Shown piece by piece: positions 26,880-39,125 of a DNA stretch of 64,000 bases. This DNA is from Ecdyonurus torrentis (Eukaryota; Arthropoda; Insecta; Ephemeroptera; Heptageniidae): assembly GCA_949318235.1 (NCBI GenBank), contig OX439128.1, positions 44,162,262 through 44,226,261 on the forward strand, in the 5' to 3' direction. Under the pieces are notes generated by a model, which saw only the letters and a program-made list of their open reading frames with translations, was not told the origin of the DNA and did not search any database. Numbering within the stretch: position 1 is the stretch's first letter; each line of letters opens with the position of its first letter. The translations under genes and the position numbers were made by a program.

Positions 26880-27529
26880 GATTGACATTTCACTTAATTG
26901 TTGACTTGAGGTAAGAAAGTAGAATAGGATTCTTGATGTTCTCTACTAACTGGATTTGTGAGTAAGGCACAGACACTAGGGTTTCTCACCAAGACTAATA
27001 GATAAATACAGGTAAGTTACAAAGAATATGACAAGTGCATAGGTCGTACCTACGATTAATATGCTACCTTGAGAGCAAGCCAAGTTCTTGTAGCGGCCTA
27101 CTTCACCACCAAGTTGTAAGCTGGACACCTTAAAGAACGTTTCTTGTCGTGTAAAATAACTAATTTTAAAATATATTTTGGTCTCGTCATTGGATTTTAC
27201 TTGAAGTCAAATTACTGTTTTACATGTGCTAATACTAAATTTAATACTATTAATATTTATATTTTTTTATTTTATGATCAAAAACATATTTCACTTAATT
27301 TGTTCATGTTATTTATATAATTTAAAAATCCTAACTAATATTAATGTTTAATTTTGCAACCAATGCAGAAATAGAAAGTGTAGTTTTATTGACATGTGTT
27401 TTGTGATTTTATATAAACTTTAAAGATACAAGATGAAAATCTTGTTCGCATAATATTAACCAACAGATTTCCTAAATTGAAAAAATGACGATGTATCGGA
27501 GAAAATTGTGATATATAAACATCGTCAGC
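25517..27529. other. Intergenic region between SPH2 and Beat-like
   Basis: No gene recognised. It contains a T homopolymer at about 26847-26877 and, at 26880-27150, a somewhat GC-richer block that has no convincing reading frame and may be an old retroelement. Confidence 0.5.
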
Positions 27530-30411
27530 ATGAGGAGAGGTGTCGAGCTTACATTCATTATATCATTGTTAGGTGAGTATATCTTGGTTTCCCTAATTTT
27601 TACTTACTGCAAAATTAATCATTTGAATCACTATAATCGCTGATCAAAAATATTTACAAATATTAGGTATATTGTAATTAATTAATTGATAAAGAATTAA
27701 TTTATTCTTAATTTGTAAATTAGGGGAAAAAAGGTAATCATAATTCTGTTAATGATTTCTCTTTGATTATTATAAAAATTAATATTAATTTTCCCCCAAT
27801 AAAATGTACAGTACTTAGAAATTATTAATAAACAAATGAATTAAGACGATACGAATGAATGCAGACACAGTATTATAACTATACGTATAATATCATAAAT
27901 CATAATTATTAATATTTTTATAATCGTAAACTTTATTTAGATGTTGTGAGAGCATGACAGTCTTATTTTTTCAAAACCTTGACTAGATGTAATTTACACG
28001 CAAAAAAATTAACACTAAAAATGTGATAGGTAGACATATATAACCTAAAACACGTATTATTACACTAAAATAATACCCAATGCAGGTGCAATATGCTACA
28101 CTAGCGGTGTGACTCACTTAGATTAAGGTATTGTAGTATATAACTACCTGTTCCAAATTAAATTGTACCTATTGCAAAATACAGGATTCATGTACCTGCC
28201 ATAGGTAGTAATTTTTTCCGTATATAAAGCAACTTAACTTGATAATATCCTATATAAAAAATATGGAACAATAAATACAAGAAATCATACAAAATGTAGT
28301 TACAAAAAGCTATATTTCAGAGTACAACATAATTTAAACTTTTATGTGTTAAGCGATCAACTGACAATAGCCTCAATTACGATGTAGTTGTTTTTTAGAA
28401 ACTAAATGACAAAAAATCAAAAAATGACAAACAAAACTCTTACACTTTCAATATATGGCATATATAAATACAATCAATAAATGTATTATATTTCTCTATA
28501 GGTTATTGCTCGGGTCTACGTTTGCTTAGTTTACGTGTACCCGCACACAAGCTTCAGGCAGGGGCAGCTACCTTGCGATGTGTGTTCGATGTCCAAGGGG
28601 CATCACTCTACTCCGTGCAGTGGTACAAGGATGGTGCAGAGTTCTATCGTTACATGCCTGAAGATACGCCACCCAAGCAATATTTTCCTTTACCTGGAGT
28701 AACTGTGGATGTAAGTACAGAATTTGCATTCAAAATTAGTCTTTATAAGGTAGTTTTATTTTGAATAATGTTAATACCATTGAAATAATTTTGAAATTTT
28801 AAGTTTTTATTGTTTTGGAGAAAAACAGCAATTTTTAGATTGTCCAATTAGATTTATATTTAAGATTTTGGTTGATTTTTTTTTAAATTTCAGTATAATA
28901 TTTATATTCATAAATATAAGACGTTCGTCCCTTCATTCGTATACGCTTAAAAAAAAAAAAAAAAGAAAAAAAAAGGAACGAATGAATGAATGACAATCCT
29001 GTTGTTATAAGAAGTCTATAAGTACTGAATTCACGCTGATTGCTGAAATATTTCAGCTACAAGAGAGCGGCGCAATGCACGTGATGTTACGGTTGCTCAC
29101 ACTAGACAGCAGTGGCGTGTATCGCTGTGAGGTGTCCACTGAAGCTCCGCTCTTCCTCACAGTAGCAGCTCAAGCACACATGCTCATTATGGGTAAGAAA
29201 TCGTACTTTTTATTGATTTTTTTTTTTTTAGTTAAAAAAGTATTCAAAATAATATACATTAACATATTAAAATATGGATGTTAAAATGTTTAAGCCCTTT
29301 TGCTAATGATAGCATTTTTTTCTCCATACCTTTAAAATACTAATATGCGCTAATATTAATATACAATGTTGTTTTGTAAGTATACTTTACAGTATACTTA
29401 CAGTATTTAATTAAATATAAGTATTTTATATACAGCTTTACCTCGCGAAGCTCCTAGACTTAAAGGTCTTGGTGAAATTTACTCAGTTGGTGAGCCAGTG
29501 GATGTCAACTGCACCTCTGCTCGATCGAAGCCTGCAGCAACTTTGTCTTGGTACATCAACGAGAAAGAGGTACTTTCTTTGTTATATTTTCTTTTTATCA
29601 CACTTTTATCCATACATTTCTTCTGATTTAAAATTTGAAAGCAGCACTTCAAACGTAAAATGTGATTATTAAACTGAAAAATATAATGATTTTATAAAGA
29701 AATTCATCTATCATGCGTGTCAATCTTCAGTGTTATATGCAGTTAGATATGCATGAATTACTAAATAGTTTTTTCATGCATAGTTTAGTCCAAGAATACT
29801 AATATTCTATTGGTATTTTAAAAATAATTCATTCTTAGGTCAGTGAGCTGGAGAAGACAGACTCCGGTCCTTGGCTGTCTCACTACCGCGTGCGTCACAT
29901 TGCAGAAGATCGCCTCGAGGAAGCCACTCTTGGTCTTAGACTTGCAGCTCGACCAAGGTTCTTTCGCAATAACGTAATGCACTTGCGATGTACAGCGACC
30001 CTGGGAGCACTACAGTGGCACTCGCAAAGCTGGAGTATGCTAAATGTGGCAGCCTCAGGAATATCGCAGCAAGGTCAGTGCATCACTTGAGGGAGGTTCG
30101 GGAGAATTCTAACAAAGATTGTGATATCAATAATTTATCTCCCGTAACAAAATATTTTAAATTTCTAATTGATATGTGCACATAACAGAAGCGAAAGAGA
30201 GGACACAAATTTAAATTTGATGTTTCCATACTGCTCCATTAATTATCACAAATTTAGTTAATTAATAAACTTTAGACATTTTTTAAATCCTCTTACTGCA
30301 TGAAAAGTTATGTTATTTATCCAATTAGTAACGTTATGTAATTTTTTTTCAGGTATTACTTGGTGCAAAATAATGTTTGTTGTTTTGCTTGTACAACGAT
30401 GTGTGGTGTAG
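27530..30411 (+). CDS. Beaten-path-like immunoglobulin protein, 271 aa
   Basis: Six exons: 27530-27572, 28502-28710, 29057-29192, 29436-29569, 29839-30073, 30353-30411. Phases are consistent throughout. A signal peptide (about 1-19) precedes a V-type Ig domain with Cys41, Trp55 (VQWYKDG) and Cys108 (SGVYRCEVS). The stretch SVQWYKDGAEFYRYMPEDTP is the hallmark of the insect Beat family of axon-guidance adhesion proteins that bind Side-type receptors. A second, degenerate Ig-like half follows (Cys155, Trp168, Cys225 in LRCTAT). The last exon encodes a hydrophobic C-terminus of about 19 residues (KIMFVVLLV) that could be a GPI-attachment tail. Length and exon layout fit the family. Read-through of the exon 5 donor would give an alternative end five codons later. 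Which Beat paralog it is cannot be told. Confidence 0.88.
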
Positions 30412-30621
30412 CAAAGAAGTTCCACAATTATTATGCATTGAGACGTTGAAGACCAAACGAAGCTGAAGATAAACGTAAGGTAGTGACTGCGCATTTCGTT
30501 TGTCATTTCCGAATTTGCCCGATCGCCAAGATCTATTTCCGGTAAAAGTACAACTTAAACAAAAAAAAAAAAAAATACACATGATAATTTTTTACGCCAT
30601 CAAAACGTGAAAAATGTCGGA

Positions 30622-30627
30622 AATAAA
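30622..30627 (+). promoter_or_regulatory. Likely Beat-like polyadenylation signal
   Basis: AATAAA about 210 nt after the Beat-like stop codon. Another AATAAA lies at 30844-30849, inside the next MITE. Confidence 0.4.
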
Positions 30628-30801
30628 GAATTAAATCTTGCAGAAGACGCACGAAATGTGCAATCGCTATCTTACGTTATCTACAGCTTCGTTGTTGAAA
30701 ACTAAAGATTTCAGCTGCTCATCATCTCAAGTCTAACAACCAATTATAACGTGACAGTGAAGCAAATATTTTGTTCTCAATGTTATCTGGTGTGATGTTC
30801 T

Positions 30802-31160
30802 TTAAAGCCATAGGCCACATAAAACAACATGTGCTTTTTAATGAATAAATAGAAAATGGGATCTTTAAAACTAATCACAATTTTTACCAGAATGTTGATG
30901 TAGCCCCACGAGAGAGCGTGAAAAACTGTATAGTATGCAATGTGCGTGAAAATTCATGTTTATAACGTCAGAAACATGCAAAAATTAGTATGAAAATGTT
31001 GTGCGGGTTGCATAAATTGAATATTCTAATCACTGCTACGGTACGGAGCAACTTTTTTTTTTTTTTTTTTTTTAATACAAATTAAAGTTATTTACGTAAG
31101 TCCCATCAAGTGTTTTGTGATATATAAATGCTCATGTTTTTCTCTGGTCTATTCCTTTAA
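30802..31160 (+). mobile_element. MITE with TTAA ends, copy 2 of 3
   Basis: Begins TTAAAGCCATAGGCCACATA and ends CTATTCCTTTAA. It is closely similar to 53163-53515 and more distantly to 11848-12178, and is interrupted by a T homopolymer at 31052-31072. It may lie in the 3' untranslated region of the Beat-like gene. Confidence 0.75.
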
Positions 31161-31874
31161 CTACTAACATTACGTATATAACAACACACAAAAATATTAG
31201 CTATGTATAGATTACACTATTGTTTAAAGATTTCTAACAATGGATGATATTAATCCAAATACGTCTATACTTTATGTAAATAGATCTTTCTGTTCAGTCT
31301 AAAAACACGTTAATTTTATCTTCTGTTAGATACTATATTGTATACCTTGAATTTGTGATGTCATTGAAATTAAAGAAATATAGCATTTTGAAATGAAGTA
31401 TGTTTTCTTTCTTCTCACCATAAGAAAAAACTTAGATTTATGAGAAAAAACCAAATGCCTCCAACATGTCAAGATCATTATAAACAAAGATGTTGCAATG
31501 TTGATAGAAGATATAACAAGTTGGAAACTTTATCTATTTATTTAAGAATTTCTGAATTTGTTTACGTTAAAATGTATTATTCAATAGCAGTGAATATAAA
31601 GCGATATCATTAATTGACTTTACAATTTGTTTGAAGCTTCAAATATACTCATCTGTATACTTTGTTCAATAAATAAATAGAAACAAATCTTTATTATGTA
31701 TAAATCAAATTAGCAATATACTTTATCATTTATAGTTAGAGGATCCAAGTATTTATATATATCAGCTGGGTACGATGTAATAAGATATATATATATATGG
31801 TAACGATTTTTATATAAAGATTACACAAAAACACTATTAGAAAAAATAAAAGGAGTATTAATTGTTCTTAAATT

Positions 31875-31945
31875 TTACACTATATCCGTGACCATCTCTA
31901 TCCATGCGTTTGGTGGTACTTCGTCGCATTTGTAATGAAGTCTTA
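31875..31945 (-). pseudogene. Displaced C-terminal coding end of the MITE-interrupted gene
   Basis: On the minus strand, immediately beyond the MITE and its TTA target duplication, the reading frame of the upstream exon would continue for 23 codons (including LHYKCDEVPPNAW) to a TAA at 31875. The continuity depends on removing one target-site copy. This is an inference; the open stretch is short. Confidence 0.5.
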
Positions 31946-32339
31946 AGTATCATTCACATGACGCGTAAATTTGACGCGCGTCGACGGATACTGACGCGAG
32001 CTGACGGGTTCAAGAATTTGCCTATTTCACATGAGAGCGATGAGAAAGCGTACTGCGCATGCGCGTGCGCATGCGCAGAAAACTGACGCGTCCTGACGCG
32101 TCGAGCTGCGCTATTGTAAACAAATGGGACCGTTCACATGCATCCGTCATTTTGACGCGTACTGACGCGCGCTGACGCGACGAAAGCTGGGAGATGCCAG
32201 CTTTGCGCGTCAGGACGCGTCAGCACGCGTCAGTTTTAAAACCATGTGAAAGGGTCCATTTGTTTATATTGTTGTAACTTTGTTTATCCGTCGACGCGCG
32301 TCGACGCGCGTCAAATTTACGCGTCATGTGAATGATACT
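31946..32339. mobile_element. 394-bp PIF/Harbinger-like MITE inside a coding exon
   Basis: The terminal inverted repeat starts AGTATCATTCACATGACGCG, and the right end is its complement. A TTA duplication flanks both sides (31943-31945 and 32340-32342), the target pattern of PIF/Harbinger elements. Inside, the word GACGCG and its complement recur more than a dozen times in both orientations, giving a CpG-rich island in AT-rich DNA. No coding capacity. Confidence 0.85.
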
Positions 32340-33058
32340 TTACAGGCATTGGGATAAAAAACATCTCCTTCTTTATTATAGACGTAACTTGGGAACCAGG
32401 TATTAGCTTGCAGTCAAGTTGTTTGACGGTATTTAAGTATTGGGTAAAACTAATTTTGACTTTGAACATTGCCCATACACGTTTTTCCACTGCTGGATAA
32501 ATAAAGTCGATTTTATTTGGGTTTTCGTGTAATAATTTAACAATCTCTCTTCGAACTGTAAAAATATATAAAATACACTCAATCAACACATATTACTTTA
32601 GAGAAATGGCATTAAAAAATTATCACACTAATAATTTTGAGTAATTCTAATCTATTGATGATTTAATAAATTTTAAAACTAAACGAAGAAGTAAAATTGT
32701 ACAAAATGAAGCTGTTTTAGTTGTAAATATTTTACATACCATTATATTCTAGTGGTGTTTCCTTCCCGAAGAGATTTGAAGGGTGTAGGACGGGCCTTGG
32801 CTTAGCTGGCCATTTGCTTGATAGTGTAGCGGCTGAATTTTGCGCATCATTAGCGTTCATAAAAACTGAAGGCAGGTTGTTTACACATCCTACGCCATCT
32901 GTACGTGGTGGAGGTACATATACAGTTTTGAACACTCCGACTCCTTGCAGCATACGACTAAACATTGCTCCCTGCAGCACCTTGCGTATGGTTACTCTGT
33001 TCAGGATGTCTCGACGGTGTCGTATTGTAGTTCCTATAAAAATTATTTCATCATGATT

Positions 33059-33092
<34 letters not shown>

Positions 33093-33375
33093 CAATTCAC
33101 TGTTTCAAGGAATATTTTTTTTTCATAATTTTAAACTAGTCTTAAAAAACATAATTTTTTACTCTAATATAAATTTAATATACTATATGCCAAAAAAAAA
33201 AAAATCAGAGTATGTGAAATGATATTAACAAGCTAAATGCTCTTTACTACACAATAGTAATAAAATATCATGTCAGTAGATGATACTTACGCTCGCATGG
33301 ATCTAGTTTCACATAGGGCGCGGGTCGTCTCATTCTTAAGTTCTTGGAGTATTTTGTTGTTCCAACAGGGGCCAT
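32317..33375 (-). CDS. Unknown basic protein, last exon truncated by a MITE (205 aa as it stands)
   Basis: Three exons on the minus strand: 33375-33291, 33033-32740, 32555-32317. All have GT-AG borders and consistent phases. The start MAPVGTTKYSKN has no in-frame alternative upstream. The protein is rich in Arg and Lys, with no signal peptide or membrane segment, and no family was recognised. The centre (RDILNRVTIRKVLQGAMFSR) and the last exon (KIDFIYPAVEKRVWAMF) look like genuine protein. The frame enters the MITE at 32339 and stops eight codons later, so the last seven residues are transposon-derived. The original C-terminus probably lay at 31945-31875. Whether the allele is still functional is unknown. 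Confidence 0.6.
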
Positions 33376-34557
33376 CTTATTTACGCCTCGTTTTTTAGAA
33401 TATTTTCAATGTTATTACTCTTTGCCGAAATCTTTAAATTTAAACTTTAAATTTAAACGGCAATACTTAAATTTCAAATTCAACAATGCAAGAAACTGTC
33501 AACGATTGCTGCGTCATTCTATAGAGTCCTAGAAGGGGGGAGTAGACGCAATCCAGCAGAAATGACCACAATAATGGGTCACAATAATGCGTTGCCATGG
33601 TAACCAGGAGGTCATTTACTAATTTGAAATTCTAGCATTGTCAAAAAATCAAAGTATTGCATTAATGAGAACAAGAATACTCTTTTGAATTAATTATATC
33701 TTGCGGTTTAATTAAGTTATTCCTTGTATATTTTTATTATTTCATTGAATATATAACGGTTTATCCCATATTTTTGTAATTACGTAAATTTATTTCTTAA
33801 TTTGTCATTTATTTATAAATTTATGCTGAAAATAAAATATAATAAATATAGTTCCAAATTTTTTAGTTTTCCCTCACTGCGCTAATAACCCTAAATTAAT
33901 TTTTATTTTTAAGATAGGTTAAAACTTTCTGATTCTTTTACTCATGACACTATTTTAATATTTATCTCTAAGTCATTGATTATATTATATGATTTTAATT
34001 CGTAATTTTATTAACAAATTGATTAAAAAAGAGACAATCGAAGAATTAGTTTATTCCTTTTCTCATATTATATTGCTGTTATTATGGACAATATAAAAGT
34101 TTAAAAATATTTATGTCTATATTAATGTCCAGCTCGCCGCAGGCGCGATTTTTTTTCACCACATGACTATTTCCACTGAATTTAGTGTATAAATTTAGTG
34201 TCTCTGTGAAGATAGCTACACTAAATTTTATTTTTGAATTAAATATTAAAAAGAAAAAAAAAGAAAAAAAAATAAAAAAAATCACTATGAAAAATCAATT
34301 ATATTTAACTACGTTGCAGATTGAGGCCAGATTTAGTGCATGCAAAACATGTTTCCTTCATATATTCTCAAAGTTGAATTTTGATTTTTATTAATTTCTA
34401 TCAGAATTAATTTCTTCCAATTTTTATGTATGTATTATTTTAAAAATTGACAGTTGGACGAATAGAAATAGTGAAAATTAAGGACGATCTAGCTTATTTC
34501 CATTAAAATTTTCACCTACACTAGGCCAAAAGAATGAGGCCGACTTAATTTTTTTTC

Positions 34558-34867
34558 GGGGTAAAATTTTATTTCATATTCTAAAAGAGGAAATTGTCCT
34601 GATTCGATTTATTTGCCAAATTCTAAAGTTTAAGTTCATTATGCATTATTAATTAATTTTTTAAAATTGCAAAATGACGACACGCAAAACCTATGCATGT
34701 GCATGGGCATAGGAAAAATTTACCGCCCGTAACGTTGTTTCAAGACTTTCAAAGTTTAATTATATAAATATTTTAAATAATCAATGAACTCAAAAATTAA
34801 AAATTCACATATATATCTATCAACTTAGGACATTGTCCTCTTTTAGAATATGTAATAAAGTTAATCC
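34558..34867. mobile_element. MITE, second copy of the 14710-15019 family
   Basis: Left end GGGGTAAAATTTTATTTCAT with TTCTAAAAGAG following; the right end is CTCTTTTAGAATATGTAATA followed by AAGTTAATCC. GTCCTGATTCGAT sits at the sub-terminal position, as in the first copy. Confidence 0.7.
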
Positions 34868-35135
34868 TTGCAATTTTTTCAGTCTTTTTATTCCTAGCAG
34901 TTTATTTTACCCTTTTGAATCAGGGCAGCGCCCTTATTAAAAAAGGTAAAAATCTATACTGAATCAACTTTTATTATTGCTAGTTAATTATGGATTTACC
35001 TTTAAACGTGGAGGAATTTTTTTTTTTTTCAAACAAAAGCATGCATATCTTTCTGTCTCTGTCTCTTTCTTTTTTTCTTTTTTTTTAATATACACAATTA
35101 TTAGTATTTAATGAGTTTCATTCCTCAATTCCCTT

Positions 35136-35262
<127 letters not shown>

Positions 35263-35613
35263 AGAATATTTATTGACCCAGGCAGTTCATAGTAACAATC
35301 AAAATTACAACAAGCATTGGTCTTTGTCAAATAACATAATAAATTATATAAATAACAACAAGAATACAAACAATACAATGAATTACACAATTATTACTAA
35401 ATTATTAATTTATAATAAAATTATAATGAAGTTTGTGAAACTGTATCATCAGTATAATATTCCAATGTTGTATGGGTGGTGAACATTAAAACATCGATGT
35501 TATCTACCTTTGAGTTTTTATCAAAAAAGGATCCTAAAGTATAATATTCTTTATAAAGCAAAATTTTTTTAAGCAAATTTTTAAAAAAATTATCACTATT
35601 TACATTTCTTAAA

Positions 35614-36293
35614 CACTGTTATTTCTCTACGTCAAGCATGTTTTATAGGACTTATCATATAGTATATTTAACAATAACTTCCATGTAATGTCAATACTAA
35701 ATACTTTTAATATCCAAGAAAAAACTATTCATTATTCTTTTGTTTTTGTAGAGAGCAGAGTCGTAAGTCTCAAACCGACGCTGCTGGATGTCGTGGCAAC
35801 AAACTTCGCCCTGGTAAATCTCCACTACCGCAGACCCAGGCTCGCTGCTGTGGCTCTTCAAACCCTCACGTACTCTGGGCCGCTATAACCCACAAGGGAC
35901 CCGCTCACTTTGCAGTCCCTCCAGCAGCTAAGCTTCCTCATGCTGATTTCTGCCGACCTGCAGCAAGCACTGGATACTATGGTGCTCTTGATCCTCGCTT
36001 CCCGACACCAGAGGAAATGAAAAGTGAACCAGGGACTCCAGACTCGCAGATATACGCGGAGATACCTGATATCAAGGTGAATATTGATTGGTTTACTATA
36101 TATCAAAATTAATCACTTTATATTATTTTTCATTATATACCTTTTTTTACCTAAATTTTTACAATATAAATTGATGAATAAAGTTAGGTGACAAAATAAA
36201 ACTTTTTTTAATATAACTAAAATGCGTATTCAATCAATTGTAAATATAGTAAAAATTGACTTAAATTAATGAGTGCTTCTATCTGTAAATTTA
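35614..36293 (+). repeat. Inverted segmental duplicate of 43088-43780
   Basis: About 680 bp matching the reverse complement of 43088-43780. The match begins at ACACTGTTATTTCTCTACG, spans a 325-bp exon with both splice sites, and ends after ATTAATGAGTGCTTC. The flanking intron parts differ by several to more than ten percent, whereas the exon differs at a single base. Confidence 0.9.
35752..36076 (+). pseudogene. Orphan copy of the membrane-protein tail exon
   Basis: A 325-bp exon-like block on the plus strand with acceptor TTTTTGTAG and donor GTGAAT. It corresponds exactly in length and phase to exon 4 of the minus-strand membrane protein (43632-43308). The only base difference seen is a synonymous CCT/CCA proline codon in FCRPAAS. 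The partner exons (membrane segment upstream, last exon downstream) were not found nearby on this strand. It is therefore either a non-functional duplicate or part of a rearranged or alternative locus. It is marked as a pseudogene provisionally; the intact frame and splice sites argue for caution. Confidence 0.6.
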
Positions 36294-36924
36294 AAAAAAA
36301 AAAGTATAATTGCTATATTTTAATATGTCAAGTTGGGTATTTAAGCTTTACATTTTGGGGAACCTGACAGCAGTGAGTTCTTCAAATGCCAACCCATACA
36401 GCTTATAACTTCTATCAGTTATAAAAACAATACAAAATAAAGTATCAATTTTATAAAAAAGTAATGATTCTACACATTACTATTTATAATTTTTTTCAAA
36501 AGTCACTCCAAACTTTTAATTAACAATCCTAATTACATTTTATGTTTTCTTTGGAAGTTTTTGATTTAGAACTTTTAAAAGCATTTTGATTCAAAGATGA
36601 ATTAAAAATGAAGCTAATTTTTAAGTTTCAAAAACTTGGTTACTAAAATACGCTGTAATTAGCACTTTTAATAAACATCTATTAAAGGTTTGGAGGTATA
36701 CGTTTAGTAAATGTATACAAATAGTTTATGTGTAGATGTAATTTTTAAAAATATTGCATACCAATTCTATATGTATAATATACATTTACACTCCATATGT
36801 AAAGTATACATATGGCAGTATACCAAATGAATACATATATTATATGTTTGAAAATAATATACATATATCTGGTATATGGTAGATGAAAGGAATATGTATA
36901 TTATCTCATTGTGTGCTGTGTGGG
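36294..36924. other. AT-rich spacer
   Basis: No gene or clear element recognised. It contains imperfect TATATGTATAC-like words at about 36700-36890. Confidence 0.5.
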
Positions 36925-36953
36925 ACACTTTCCTTGTAATTTAACCAAAATTA

Positions 36954-37593
36954 CACTGTTAATAATATCCAGGGTCGAAATACGGTCAAAATGCCGGTTA
37001 TTTTTGGACGGTACGAATTGTTAGATTACGTACCAACTTTACGCCTCTTACCATACAACGGCGGCATGTCTCTTGTAAATCTACAGGATTGGCATTTTTC
37101 CTCAGAACGGTGCGCAACGTAAATTTACGGATTTAACCCGATTTTTTAAATAAATCTTTAAAATTTTAAGGTATACGTTGTTACTTATGTACAGAGTTTT
37201 TACTCTTGTTAAAAATACCGCTTCTTGTTAGACTCGAACTCATCAACATTTGATTCAAAGACCAGTGCCTTGGCCGTTGGGCCATAGAGGTGTAAACGTT
37301 ATTATAAAGAGAATATCACTTGAATTTCCTCCTCCCTTATTTTCCCGTTAGAATCACGAAATATAAAATACACGGTAAAAATCCGTACAACATAATAACG
37401 GGGATGCACGTTTTATTTCGTTTCTAAAAACCCCGTTTTTTAGCGTTTTTAACAAACTAATTACGCGTTTTTTTTTTATATACGGCAAGTGTCGTAACTG
37501 GAAAGAACGGTATGTGCCATTTAATGGCGTTCTGCAATTTCTACCGTTTTAATTGGCTTTTTTAGCGTAATTTTACAGATCGTTTTAACAGTG
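36954..37593. mobile_element. 640-bp TA-flanked element with an empty site nearby
   Basis: The ends CACTGTTAA and TTAACAGTG are inverted, and TA is duplicated on both sides (36952-36953 and 37594-37595). The sister copies L2 and L3 read CCAAAATTATCTATTTT with a single TA exactly where the insertion sits, giving a sequence-visible empty site. The interior contains a tRNA-like segment but no reading frame of note. Tc1/mariner-type mobilisation is inferred. Confidence 0.85.
37224..37291 (-). other. tRNA-Thr-like segment inside the TA-flanked element
   Basis: On the minus strand, CCTCTATGGCCCAACGGCCA (A-box-like) is followed by AGGCACTGGTCTTTGAATC (anticodon-arm-like) and GAGTTCGAGTC (B box). 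The order and spacing resemble a threonine tRNA, but the acceptor stem does not close, so it is not called as a tRNA gene. It looks like a tRNA-derived SINE head captured by the element. Confidence 0.5.
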
Positions 37594-38713
37594 TATCTAT
37601 TTTAATTTTAACGCGTAAAATAGTCAAACATAATATATCAAGTCAAAATACTATAATTTATAAAAAAGATATTCAACCGTGATTTCAACGGGAAATAAAA
37701 TAACATAATAAAGTTACTGTAAGAACTCCATATACATTAAATTAAAAAGAGTAATGTCCTTAAATTTAGAAACGCAAATACTACAAAATATAAATCTTAA
37801 ATCATTTTATACTTCAGTTTATTTAATAAACTGTAATATTTAATATTTTTAATTCTTGCGAATTCGAATTTACTAGATGTATAGTAATTCTTAATATTAT
37901 TCTATTAAAATCAATTAACTTTTAATTGATAAAAATATGTTAGTTCATTATTGTAACCCTTATGGACCTAGTGGCACCATATGGTACCAGGGCAAAAAAA
38001 ATTCAAAAATTATTAAAATATAAAAAAAAATTGTTTCAAAGAATTCAAAAAATTCATTCTTAAAATAGATAGTTGTAAAAATCGCATTTTGCAATAAGTT
38101 CTTATGGTAGGACTAGTAATTTTGATTTCTTTTTATTAACAATTTTATTTAAATTTCTTAGAAATTTTATAGAAATAAATATTGAATGTATTTAAATTAT
38201 TTCTCAAAACTTAAAAATTGTGTTTTCAAACGCACGTTACGTGATGCACATGCTGCAAAAAAAAAGTGTTTCTATTTTTGCAAAGTATTTTTTACTTAAT
38301 TATAATTAATAATTATAATTAATAATTTACTTTTAATTATAAAAAAATAAAAATAATAAAAAAAGTTGACAAAGTAAGGGCCCTAGAGTGAGCCCACAAC
38401 TTTGTTTTTATTGATTTTAATAATAATTTAAATATGAATGTAAAAGTAGAACCAAATGTGCGCATATAGTATGTAAGTGTTTTGACTTTTTATGTTAATT
38501 AACCTTGAAGAATACGATGTATATTGTATACGATTGAAGGAAAGAGAGAAATAAAGAACTTTTGAATTTTGAATTTTACTATGTGGACTGTTACTCCAAC
38601 ATGAACCATGCAAAGCATAATTGTTGTAGGAAGATTTTTTGTTTTGTTGATTAAAAAAGAAAGCTTTATTATAATAATAAAAAAATTAAGGATATTACTA
38701 TTTTTCATTTAAT

Positions 38714-38820
38714 GTACTCTCCCCCCGAATATATCTGACCGCAGCGTTCATGTCCCCAAATGTTAAATATATGAGGAAACTTTAACGCGACCGGTCAGAT
38801 TTATTTGGGGGGAGTGTACA
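38714..38820. mobile_element. Small foldback element, 107 bp
   Basis: TGTACTCTCCCCCC at the left faces GGGGGGAGTGTACA at the right. The arms extend through ATATATCTGACCG and CGGTCAGATTTAT. It adjoins the outer edge of copy L2. Confidence 0.7.
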
Positions 38821-39125
38821 TGGAGTTCTTTACAGTAACTTTATTGTGTAATTTTATGTCTTAAAAATGCAATAAATTTGCAAAAACTAATACAATAAAC
38901 TCTATTTTATTGTCAAAAATAAATAGAATAAAAGGAACCATATTTAACTATAGGTAAAATACTTATACGCCAATAGCCTATATTTTTCCGTTAAAATCAC
39001 GGTTGAATATCTTTTTTATAAATTATAGTATTTTGACTTGATATATTTGACTATTTTACGCGTTAAAATTAAAATAGATAATTTTGGTTAAATTGCAAGG
39101 AAAGTATTCTTTTAGTGTCACAAGA
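38812..39125 (-). repeat. Repeat copy L2
   Basis: Inverted relative to L1. The match runs from GGAGTTCTTTACAGTAACTT to the CAAGGAAAGTATTCTTT region, and includes the intact empty site of the TA-flanked element. It overlaps the left end of the large palindrome. Confidence 0.75.

Larger units (their letters stand above)
36925..37740 (+). repeat. Repeat copy L1 (interrupted by a transposon)
   Basis: Plus-orientation copy of a sequence also present inverted at about 38812-39125 (L2), and in part at about 40545-40678 (L3). Shared words include ACTTTCCTTGYAATTTAACC, TTTTAACGCGTAAAATAG and AAAAAAGATATTCAA. L1 is split by a 640-bp TA-flanked element and lacks about 150 bp found in L2. Confidence 0.8.

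Noticed and set aside
27512..27519. TATATAAA as TATA box of the Beat-like gene
   Set aside because: It lies only about 10 bp before the chosen ATG, too close to act as a TATA box for that start. In AT-rich DNA it is probably chance.
32814..33139. Plus-strand frames of 64-80 aa
   Set aside because: They are shadows of the minus-strand exon at 33033-32740, whose splice sites and phase fit better.
35688..36106. Plus-strand 66-aa and minus-strand 82-aa frames over the orphan exon
   Set aside because: The frame matching the intact membrane-protein gene is a different one and has the right splice phases. These are shadows.
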